Assembly: GCA_937901895.1 (NCBI GenBank)
Contig: CALGTD010000081.1
Location: 1 to 7,531 of the forward strand
DNA: 7,531 bases
Direction of reading: 5' to 3'
Origin: an uncultured Spartobacteria bacterium
Lineage (GTDB): Bacteria; Verrucomicrobiota; Verrucomicrobiia; Chthoniobacterales; JAATET01
Positions 1 through 4,836 of this stretch are shown here, one piece after another; position 1 is the stretch's first letter, and the number at the start of each line of letters is the position of its first letter. Under the pieces are notes generated by a model, which saw only the letters and a list, made by a program, of their open reading frames with translations, had not been told where the DNA came from and ran no database searches. A program made the position numbers and the translations under genes.

Positions 1-17
1 ACATTCTTGTCCAATAA
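1..17 (+). other. Possible last codons of the preceding gene cassette
   Basis: Only 17 bases precede the attC site. One frame reads I-L-V-Q and stops at TAA 15-17, immediately before the R'' box. A cassette gene commonly ends at or just inside its attC, so this may be the tail of an upstream cassette gene. Another frame stays open through the site and would append N-K-A-L-Q-P-T-P from the attC itself, stopping at TGA 70-72. Too little is visible to choose between them. Confidence 0.25.
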
Positions 18-148
18 GCCGAACAAGGCGCTGCAGCCAACCCCTAGCAGCCACACGGCGGTTTTGTTCTGACTTCCGGTCTGTGTAGAAAACCACCTTT
101 CTCAAGAGTTCGGTCGCCTGATCGGGGCGGCTGAGCTTGGCGTTCGGT
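18..148 (+). other. Complete attC-like integron recombination site
   Basis: The ends form the imperfect inverted repeat of an attC. R'' is GCCGAAC (18-24) and R' is GTTCGGT (142-148), fitting RYYYAAC/GTTRRRY except for one base. Inside them, L'' GCTGCAGCC (30-38) pairs with L' GGCTGAGC (129-136), leaving a single unpaired G at 33. This matches the extrahelical base that sets strand choice for the integron integrase. CCCC 41-44 can pair further with GGGG 124-127. The middle, about 80 bases, is the variable loop. Total length is 131 bp, in the range of the long VCR-type sites. Crossover would fall between G142 and T143, so the next cassette starts at 143. The integrase gene and attI are not in the window. 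No search was run, so the call rests on architecture and on the partial copy at 496. Confidence 0.8.
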
Positions 149-159
149 CATTTTAAAAC

Positions 160-525
160 ATGAATCTCGCAGAATTAACTTCGCTTCTCGTCTTTCTCAT
201 TTGCTCCATCGGGTCGGGAGCAGCGAGTTATTCATCCGGCGCTCCTTGGTGGTTCACAATCATCATGTCAGTTCTAGGAATGGCTTTTGGTATATTGGTA
301 GCTTTAATTTCTGGAAGAATCGCATATCGTTTTTTAAAAATTAAGTCGGCAGGATTTTTCGGATTTGCGTGCTCCGCTGGCTATATGATTCTCCCTATCT
401 TCTCTCTCACAATTTCATTATTCCTTTCAATCTCCATTCCGAGCGTCATAGCTGGAAAATTTGGATACACTTCCAAACAAAAAGAGAAAATGCAGACCGA
501 ACAAGGCGCTGCAGCTAACCCCTAG
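160..525 (+). CDS. Small integral membrane protein of unknown function, integron cassette gene
   Basis: This 121-residue protein matches no family I recognise. Hydrophobic segments lie at about residues 5-22, 30-55 and 65-98, the last long enough for one long or two short helices. A charged tail follows (K-Q-K-E-K-M-Q-T-E-Q). It is probably an inner-membrane protein with three or four passes; no catalytic motif is visible. The start ATG lies 11 bases after the R' box of the upstream attC, with no clear Shine-Dalgarno sequence, as is common in cassette genes. The last residues (T-E-Q-G-A-A-A-N-P) and the TAG stop are encoded by the R''/L'' half of the cassette's own attC. Base use is much richer in A and T (AAA, ATA, TTT, TTA codons) than in the arg genes, supporting foreign origin. 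No promoter is visible; transcription probably comes from upstream in the array. Confidence 0.75.
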   Translation: MNLAELTSLLVFLICSIGSGAASYSSGAPWWFTIIMSVLGMAFGILVALISGRIAYRFLKIKSAGFFGFACSAGYMILPIFSLTISLFLSISIPSVIAGKFGYTSKQKEKMQTEQGAAANP

Positions 526-528
526 CCA
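496..528 (+). other. Truncated attC site (R''/L'' half only)
   Basis: Bases 496-526 match 18-48 of the first attC at 29 of 31 positions, covering R'' ACCGAAC, the spacer, L'' and the C-run plus TAG. The similarity fades after about 526. I found no GTTCGGT-type R' box or GGCTGAGC-type L' box in the next 200 bases, so the fold-back partner is missing. The site should be unable to form the normal hairpin. This places a deletion or rearrangement at the end of the array. Confidence 0.7.
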
Positions 529-603
529 TCACGTGCCGGCCTCCTACGACCGACCGGCCTCTCCGTGTTCCATGAGATAAACTCGAATTACGCCGATAGT
601 GAT

Positions 604-620
604 CTGTCGAAATCCGACAG
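604..620 (+). promoter_or_regulatory. Small stem-loop ahead of the terminator
   Basis: CTGTCG (604-609) and CGACAG (615-620) form a perfect 6-bp stem around the loop AAATC. It sits 20 bases before the terminator stem at 641. The two hairpins could belong to one leader RNA, but no known riboswitch core is recognisable. Confidence 0.35.
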
Positions 621-640
621 GTGAATCCGTCGCATGCATC

Positions 641-672
641 AGCCCCGGTGGAAATGTCTGCCGGGGCTTTTT
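641..672 (+). terminator. Rho-independent terminator
   Basis: The stem AGCCCCGG (641-648) pairs perfectly with CCGGGGCT (661-668) across a 12-base loop, followed by TTTTT (668-672). The T-run is on the plus-strand side only. It would stop transcripts coming from the cassette region, or act as an attenuator in a leader ahead of the cysI remnant. Confidence 0.8.
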
Positions 673-704
673 CGTGCTCTGAACCAGTCAACCGAAAGGA
701 ACTG

Positions 705-912
705 ATGGCCATCAAACTCATCGCCAACAACAGCAAGGAGGCGGAGCCAGAGGATCCGGTCTACGGCGACACGTCTCTGCCCCGGAAGTTCAATATTGGC
801 ATTGCAGTCCCGCCGCACCATGACGTGACATTTTCCCACACGACGTTGGACCCCTTGCGATCGTGGAAGACGGGGTTATTGCCGGATACAACGTTTTGTC
901 GACGGCGGCGCC
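705..912 (+). pseudogene. cysI: Internal fragment of assimilatory sulfite reductase hemoprotein, frameshifted
   Basis: The reading from 705 contains E-D-P-V-Y-G-D-T and then L-P-R-K-F-N-I-G-I-A-V-P-P-H-H-D-V. This is the sulfite/nitrite reductase repeat around T-Y-L-P-R-K-F-K, part of the siroheme-binding half-domain linker. Two extra bases (840-841, CACACGACG instead of CACGACG) move the homology to the frame starting at 842, reading D-V-G-P-L-A-I-V-E-D-G-V-I-A-G-Y-N-V. A second slip in TTTT near 896 moves it to the frame from 898 (V-D-G-G-A), matching the family's N-V-L-V-G-G-G. Both the front half and the cysteine-rich 4Fe-4S/siroheme end are absent, so it cannot make an enzyme. Homology stops at the 3' end of the convergent GntR gene. 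The AAGGA-like stretch before ATG 705 is probably chance. Identification is by recognised motifs, not by search. Confidence 0.8.
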
Positions 913-1649
913 TACTTTCCCTTGCGAATCGTCAATCCGTAGGTGAAGCGGTCCGCCCGGTAATGATTCTCGTTGTATTCGATCACCTTTCTCCCGGCGT
1001 CACTCACCACGCGCTTGCGGACAAGAATCGGATCACCCTTCCCGCACGCGAGCACCTCGGCCAGCTTCTGGGTCGCAAGCTCGGCGGAAACCTCCTCTTC
1101 GGAAAACTCCGGCACGATCCCGCTTCGCTTCGAGATCAGCTCATAGAGCGGCATGGAGTAATCGTCATCGACGGTGAGTCGCGTGCGTGGATGAAACCAC
1201 GAAACGGATTTCACCGACGGAATCCCGCCGTAACCCCGCACGCGCTCCAATCGGATTATCCCTCGCTTCTTTTCCAGACTGGAGAGCTGGAGCATCCGTG
1301 CAACTTTTGCGTCCGGCTTCGTGTCTTCCACCAGACGGGAAAAGGTTTCCACGGAAATGCCCTTCGCCCTCATCTCACGCGTGAAGCTGGGCCAGTTCTC
1401 CAGGCTCGTGCGAACCGATTGCCGCACATACCGGGTTCCGCGTCCCGCCCTGCGCTCGAGCACGCCTTCCTGCACCAGGCGCGAGATCGCCGCGCGCACG
1501 GTATTGCGACAGACCCCGAGTTGCTCGGCGATTCGCGCCTCCGGAGGCAGCAACTCCCCGTTCTGATAACGGGATTGCTTCAACATTTCGCGAATCAAGC
1601 TCTCCACCTGCACGTGCAGCGGAATGGAACTCTTGTGATCGATCTTCAT
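912..1649 (-). CDS. GntR-family transcriptional regulator, HutC/FarR type with UTRA ligand domain
   Basis: The 245-residue product has the usual size for this family. Residues 8-75 form the winged helix-turn-helix: P-L-H-V-Q-V-E-S-L-I-R near the start, then L-P-P-E-A-R-I-A-E-Q-L-G-V, N-T-V-R-A-A-I-S-R-L-V-Q-E-G-V-L, and the wing R-A-G-R-G-T-R-Y-V. Residues about 95-240 resemble a UTRA effector domain, with L-E-R-V-R near 134-138, P-L-Y-E-L near 167-171 and a terminal Y-N-E-N-H-Y-R-A-D-R segment. The start ATG is supported by GGGAG (1659-1663) nine bases upstream. Such proteins are usually dimeric repressors released by a sugar, amino acid or similar metabolite. No transporter or catabolic operon lies beside it, so its target and ligand cannot be inferred. 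The gene ends against the cysI remnant and is preceded by about 390 bases without a gene. An inverted repeat CGCCGG (1670-1675)/CCGGCG (1691-1696) just upstream could be an autoregulatory site. Confidence 0.9.
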   Translation of the reverse strand: MKIDHKSSIPLHVQVESLIREMLKQSRYQNGELLPPEARIAEQLGVCRNTVRAAISRLVQEGVLERRAGRGTRYVRQSVRTSLENWPSFTREMRAKGISVETFSRLVEDTKPDAKVARMLQLSSLEKKRGIIRLERVRGYGGIPSVKSVSWFHPRTRLTVDDDYSMPLYELISKRSGIVPEFSEEEVSAELATQKLAEVLACGKGDPILVRKRVVSDAGRKVIEYNENHYRADRFTYGLTIRKGK

Positions 1650-2037
1650 ACAAATCCGCTCCCGTCGAGCGCCGGAACTTGCCTACAGCACCGGCGGGCA
1701 GGAGTCACGATGCGTAAGGCTGAAATATCTGACAGGCTCTCTCCAGCTTTCCCCACGATGGATCGTGATTCAGCACGCGCACGGGATCGTTCTCACCTTG
1801 CGTCCGGGAGGATTGCGACTACGAAGCAAAATAGGGGTCTCGATTCTGGTCCGCTGCGAAGCGTCAGATGGTGCGGCTCAGGCAGCATGGGAGAAAATTC
1901 CCGGGACTGTGCGAACGCCCTCGTATGAGGTGGTGTGCAGTCCTGATTCCTCCCGACGCTCCACCCGCAGAGGTGATTTTATGGGCAAATTCGGGCAACG
2001 GCCGTCCGCGGCTGTTTGGTGATTTTGAGGACCAATC
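1650..2037. other. Non-coding stretch upstream of the regulator
   Basis: About 390 bases without a convincing gene on either strand. Short open frames have no recognisable motif and no ribosome binding site. Small symmetric elements are visible: CGCCGG (1670-1675) with CCGGCG (1691-1696), and CACGAT-GG-ATCGTG (1754-1767). Either could be an operator for the GntR protein. I see no transposon ends and no repeat of the tRNA 3' end. Confidence 0.5.
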
Positions 2038-2070
2038 CCCGGAAACCTTGTATTGATCGATGTTTCCGGG
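2038..2070 (-). terminator. Inverted repeat directly after the tRNA, possible terminator
   Basis: CCCGGAAAC (2038-2046) and GTTTCCGGG (2062-2070) form a perfect 9-bp stem with a 15-base loop, abutting the CCA end of the tRNA on the minus strand. No T-run follows in the direction of transcription, so it would be a weak or factor-dependent terminator, or a processing hairpin. Confidence 0.45.
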
Positions 2071-2147
2071 TGGTCGGGCTGGCGGGATTCGAACCCACGA
2101 CCTCTTGAACCCCATTCAAGCGCTCTACCAAGCTGAGCCACAGCCCG
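2071..2147 (-). tRNA. tRNA-Pro (anticodon GGG), CCA encoded
   Basis: On the minus strand a full cloverleaf can be drawn. The acceptor CGGGCTG (2141-2147) pairs over 7 bp with CAGCCCG (2075-2081). The D arm is GCTC...GAGC (2122-2138). The anticodon stem is CTTGA/TCAAG around the loop ATGGGGT. The T arm is GTGGG-TTCGAAT-CCCGC. The anticodon is GGG at 2111-2113, followed by G37 as in proline tRNAs. The C1-G72 pair and discriminator A73 (2074) are the bacterial proline identity elements. CCA is encoded at 2071-2073. It reads CCC and CCU codons. Several spurious reading frames run through it on both strands. Confidence 0.95.
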
Positions 2148-2186
2148 TCACTGAATCCGCGGATTCTTTTCTCCGCGGGACCAGAA

Positions 2187-2215
2187 AGTAAAAGCCGCGC
2201 GGCGGGATTGGTCAA
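2187..2215 (-). promoter_or_regulatory. Sigma-70-type promoter for the tRNA gene
   Basis: On the minus strand TTGACC (2210-2215) lies 17 bases before TTTACT (2187-2192), close to the -35 and -10 consensus with ideal spacing. The -10 element ends 39 bases before the mature tRNA, leaving a leader of about 30 bases. That leader contains the palindrome GAATCCGCGGATTC (2153-2166) and a second CCGCGG (2173-2178). Confidence 0.6.
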
Positions 2216-2222
2216 GCGCTGG

Positions 2223-2494
2223 CTACGGCTTCCGCGTTGCTTTTTGAATGTATTCGACGATCGCGTCGACGTCAGGGGAGTTGATCTGGGGGGAGACGGC
2301 ATGCCGAGCGTCGGCAGCCCTTCGGTAATGACCTTGCGCAGTGCGGTTTCGTTGGGAGCGTGCTTGAAGCTTCCGGCAAGCAGTCCGGAAGTATTCCGCC
2401 AATCAATGTGTTCGATCGGGCGGGTTTGCGCGACGGCTGGAGAGGAGATGACCAGCGGGAGCGCGCAAAGCGCGGAAAGGATGAGTCTGAACAT
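2223..2494 (-). pseudogene. Secreted cytochrome-c-like protein, frameshifted and lacking the haem motif
   Basis: From ATG 2492-2494 the frame begins with a clear signal peptide (hydrophobic residues 4-18, likely cleavage after S-S-P-A-V-A at residue 22). The later part resembles the second half of a class I cytochrome c: A-L-R-K-V-I-T-E-G-L-P-T-L-G-M-P-S holds the typical G-M-P with the methionine ligand. The frame then runs on without sense through the tRNA gene. Adding one C to the run of six at 2288-2293 restores P-Q-I-N-S-P-D-V-D-A-I-V-E-Y-I and a stop at 2223-2225, giving about 90 residues. That is the expected last helix and end. No CXXCH is present in any part, so haem attachment is not possible as read. 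Either an internal deletion removed it and the gene is decaying, or this is a divergent haemless relative. A sequencing error in the C run would explain the frameshift but not the missing motif. A GGAGG lies 13 bases before the start, rather far. Confidence 0.6.
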
Positions 2495-2592
2495 ATCGAG
2501 GTCGGAGCCTCCGGTGTCCGGATCGCTGGTCGAGTTCCCGAAGCTTCATGAGCGGGATGGCAGTGAACAGTCATTCGTCCGCTTGCGCGCCG

Positions 2593-2608
2593 GTATCGGG
2601 ATCGATAC
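2593..2608 (+). promoter_or_regulatory. Hairpin just before the argC start
   Basis: GTATCG (2593-2598) and CGATAC (2603-2608) form a 6-bp stem with the tetraloop GGAT, ending nine bases before the GTG start. It takes the place where a ribosome binding site would be. It could affect translation of the operon or be an operator. No consensus ARG box is recognisable. Confidence 0.3.
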
Positions 2609-2617
2609 GGTTTCGGC

Positions 2618-3649
2618 GTGCGGGCGAAGGTCACGATTGTTGGAGCAAATGGTTATTCGGGTGAGGAACTCTGCGCACTGCTCTGCCGCCATCCTGGTGT
2701 CGAGCTGGTGGGGGTGAGTTCGCGCACCCACGCCGGGAAACGTCTCGGTGACGTGCTGCCGCGGCTCTCGGGTGTGCCGGCGGCCGAGGCTCTGGTTTTT
2801 TGCGACTCGAAAATCGACGCCCTTCTCGCGACGGGCGCGGAGTTTTTCTTTCTCGCGCTGCCGCACGGACTGGCGAGCGAGTTTGCGCTGCCGCTGGTCG
2901 AGGCGGGGAAGCGCGTGGTCGATTTGAGCGCGGACTTCCGGTTGCGGAGCTCGGAGGTTTACGAGGAGTTTTACGGGGAACCGCATCCCGCTCCCGGCAT
3001 GCTCGCGGACGCGGTGTATGGCATTCCGGAGTTGTATCGAGAGAAGATCCGCGCGGCGAGGCTCGTGGCCTCGGCGGGTTGCTATCCGACGAGCATCATC
3101 CTGCCGCTCGTTCCGCTGTTGCGCGAGGGCTTGATTGATGCCGGCGACATCGCGGTGTCCAGCGCAAGCGGCGTGAGCGGGGCGGGGCGGAAGGCGGACG
3201 TGAGTCTGCTTTACGCGGAATGCAACGAGAGTCTGCGAGCCTACGGGATTCCGAAGCACCGGCATCTTTCCGAAATCGAGCAGGAGCTTTCCTTCGCGGC
3301 CGGGCGGGCGGTGACGATCACGTTCGTCCCGCATCTCGCGCCGATGACGCGTGGGATTCACACGACGATTTTCACCCGGCTGTCGGACGGCACGGAGCTT
3401 TCCGCGGTCGAAGAGACGTTGCGCGCGGCTTACGCGAACGAGCCGTTTGTGCGGGTGCGCGAGGCGCTGCCCGATACGAAGAGCGTGAATGGAACGAACT
3501 TCTGCGACATCGCGGTGCGGCACGACGCCCGTGCGAACCGGCTCATCCTGCTGAGCGCGGAGGACAATCTGGTGAAGGGGGCCGCCGGGCAGGCGGTCCA
3601 GAATTTCAATCTCATGGCCGGACTGCCCGAGACGGCCGGTTTGCTTTGA
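2618..3649 (+). CDS. argC: N-acetyl-gamma-glutamyl-phosphate reductase (EC 1.2.1.38)
   Basis: This NADPH enzyme reduces N-acetylglutamyl phosphate to N-acetylglutamate semialdehyde, the third step of arginine synthesis. The 343-residue length is normal for the long ArgC type. The nucleotide-binding loop G-A-N-G-Y-S-G is at residues 9-15. The catalytic cysteine is C155 in S-A-G-C-Y-P-T-S. The active-site histidine region is R-H-L-S-E-I-E-Q, with H216. Further family marks are D-L-S-A-D-F-R-L (102-109), S-A-S-G-V-S-G-A-G (182-190) and F-V-P-H-L-A-P-M-T-R-G. The start is GTG at 2618; no other start codon lies close upstream in frame, and the protein begins M-R-A-K-V-T-I-V-G as expected. The Shine-Dalgarno is weak or absent. 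It is the first gene of argCJB, divergent from the cytochrome-like remnant, with a 123-base gap that must hold the operon promoter. I could not place the -35 and -10 with confidence. Confidence 0.97.
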   Translation: MRAKVTIVGANGYSGEELCALLCRHPGVELVGVSSRTHAGKRLGDVLPRLSGVPAAEALVFCDSKIDALLATGAEFFFLALPHGLASEFALPLVEAGKRVVDLSADFRLRSSEVYEEFYGEPHPAPGMLADAVYGIPELYREKIRAARLVASAGCYPTSIILPLVPLLREGLIDAGDIAVSSASGVSGAGRKADVSLLYAECNESLRAYGIPKHRHLSEIEQELSFAAGRAVTITFVPHLAPMTRGIHTTIFTRLSDGTELSAVEETLRAAYANEPFVRVREALPDTKSVNGTNFCDIAVRHDARANRLILLSAEDNLVKGAAGQAVQNFNLMAGLPETAGLL

Positions 3650-4836
3650 AGACGAAACTTCGCACGATCGAGGGCGGGGTGTGTGCACCGAAAGGATTCG
3701 CCGCCGCCGCCATTTCCGCCGGCATCAAGTATCCCGTGGGGCAGCGCGACGACATGGCGCTTGTCGTTGCAGACGAACCCTGCGCCGCCGCGGCGACATT
3801 CACGACGAACAAGGTGCAGGCGGCGCCCGTGCTCGTCTCGAAGGAGCACCTGCGGTCCAGGCGCTGCCGCGGGGTCATCCTCAACAGCGGCAACGCCAAC
3901 GCATGCACCGGTGAACCGGGTGTGGCGAATGCCCGTGCGATGACCGCGGCCGTTGCCACGGAGCTTGGTGTGAAGCCCGAGGAGATCCTCGTCTGCTCGA
4001 CGGGCCGCATCGGTGTGCCGCTGCCGATCGAGAAAATGCTCGCGGCCGTTCCTGCTCTGGCTGCGGGACTGGGGGCGCATTCCGAGGAGGCGGCGAGGGC
4101 GATCATGACGAGCGATACCGTCCACAAGGAGGCTGCGCGCGAGTTTACGAGCAATGGCCGGAAGTTTCGCGTAGGCGGCATTGCGAAAGGCGCGGGAATG
4201 ATCGACCCGAACATGGCCACCATGCTTGCGGTGATCACGACCGACGCCGCGTTTTCGAAGGCCGAGTTGCAGCGTCGTCTGCGCACCGCTGTGGAACGTT
4301 CGTTCAACCGGATCACGATCGACGGGGACATGAGCACGAACGACACCGTCATCCTTCTCGCGAGCGGTGCGCAGGGTGTTCCCGATGGTGACGATTTTCA
4401 GGAGGCGCTCGACTCGGTGGCGCTGGATCTTGCGATGAAGATCGTCCTCGATGGCGAGGGCGTCACCCGGTTCATCGAGGTGGAGGTGCGCGGCGCGAAG
4501 AACACGAAGGATGCGCGTCTCGCGGCGGAGGCGATCGCGAATTCGACCCTCACGAAATGCGCGTGGGCGGGTGGCGATCCGAACTGGGGCCGCATTCTCG
4601 ATGCGGCCGGCTATTCCGGCGCCGCACTCGATCCGAACAAGGTTTCCATCGACTACGACAAGGTCCCCGCCGTGCGCGGGGGCATGCCTGCGAAGACGCC
4701 CTTTGCGCGACTCGAAGCCGTTGCGAAGAAGAAGGCGTTCAAGGTCACCGTCGACCTGCATCTCGGAGCAGCGAGCTACACCGTTTTCACCACGGACCTC
4801 ACGGAGGCCTACGTGAATTTCAACCTCGGCGAATGA
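3646..4836 (+). CDS. argJ: Glutamate N-acetyltransferase / amino-acid N-acetyltransferase (EC 2.3.1.35, 2.3.1.1)
   Basis: ArgJ moves the acetyl group from N-acetylornithine to glutamate, closing the acetyl cycle; bifunctional forms also use acetyl-CoA. The precursor cuts itself into alpha and beta chains before a threonine. Here that site is A191/T192 in K-G-A-G-M-I-D-P-N-M-A-T-M-L (residues 181-194; the T codon is 4219-4221). The oxyanion-hole pair is T119-G120 in C-S-T-G-R-I-G-V-P-L-P. Other marks are N-S-G-N-A-N-A-C-T-G (80-89), the F-N-R-I-T-I-D-G-D-M-S-T-N-D-T block and W-A-G-G-D-P-N-W-G-R-I. The C-terminus E-A-Y-V-N-F-N is typical. The open frame extends upstream inside argC, but family length (about 400) fits a TTG start at 3646, overlapping the argC stop as TTGA. 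This gives 396 residues beginning M-K-T-K-L-R-T-I-E-G-G-V. Whether the enzyme is mono- or bifunctional cannot be decided from sequence alone. Confidence 0.95.
   Translation: MKTKLRTIEGGVCAPKGFAAAAISAGIKYPVGQRDDMALVVADEPCAAAATFTTNKVQAAPVLVSKEHLRSRRCRGVILNSGNANACTGEPGVANARAMTAAVATELGVKPEEILVCSTGRIGVPLPIEKMLAAVPALAAGLGAHSEEAARAIMTSDTVHKEAAREFTSNGRKFRVGGIAKGAGMIDPNMATMLAVITTDAAFSKAELQRRLRTAVERSFNRITIDGDMSTNDTVILLASGAQGVPDGDDFQEALDSVALDLAMKIVLDGEGVTRFIEVEVRGAKNTKDARLAAEAIANSTLTKCAWAGGDPNWGRILDAAGYSGAALDPNKVSIDYDKVPAVRGGMPAKTPFARLEAVAKKKAFKVTVDLHLGAASYTVFTTDLTEAYVNFNLGE

Noticed and set aside
621..1928. Long plus-strand open frame of 435 codons
   Set aside because: It stitches the cysI remnant to the antisense strand of the GntR gene. 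Only its first part, from about 705, has protein-like meaning.
1878..2141. Minus-strand frame beginning M-A-Q-L-G-R-A-L-E and ending in the empty region
   Set aside because: Its start is a translation of the tRNA-Pro gene, a well-known false protein pattern.
2153..2166. Perfect palindrome GAATCCGCGGATTC next to the tRNA
   Set aside because: It lies in the short tRNA leader and most simply forms a processing hairpin. There is no second copy to suggest an attachment site.
1979..2222. C-terminal half of the 171-codon minus-strand frame
   Set aside because: It is out-of-frame run-on after the slip at 2288-2293 and passes through the tRNA gene. The real end is the stop at 2223-2225 in the neighbouring frame.
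3220..3645. Upstream extension of the argJ frame inside argC
   Set aside because: The extension is low-complexity, unlike ArgJ, and lies entirely within the certain argC reading.
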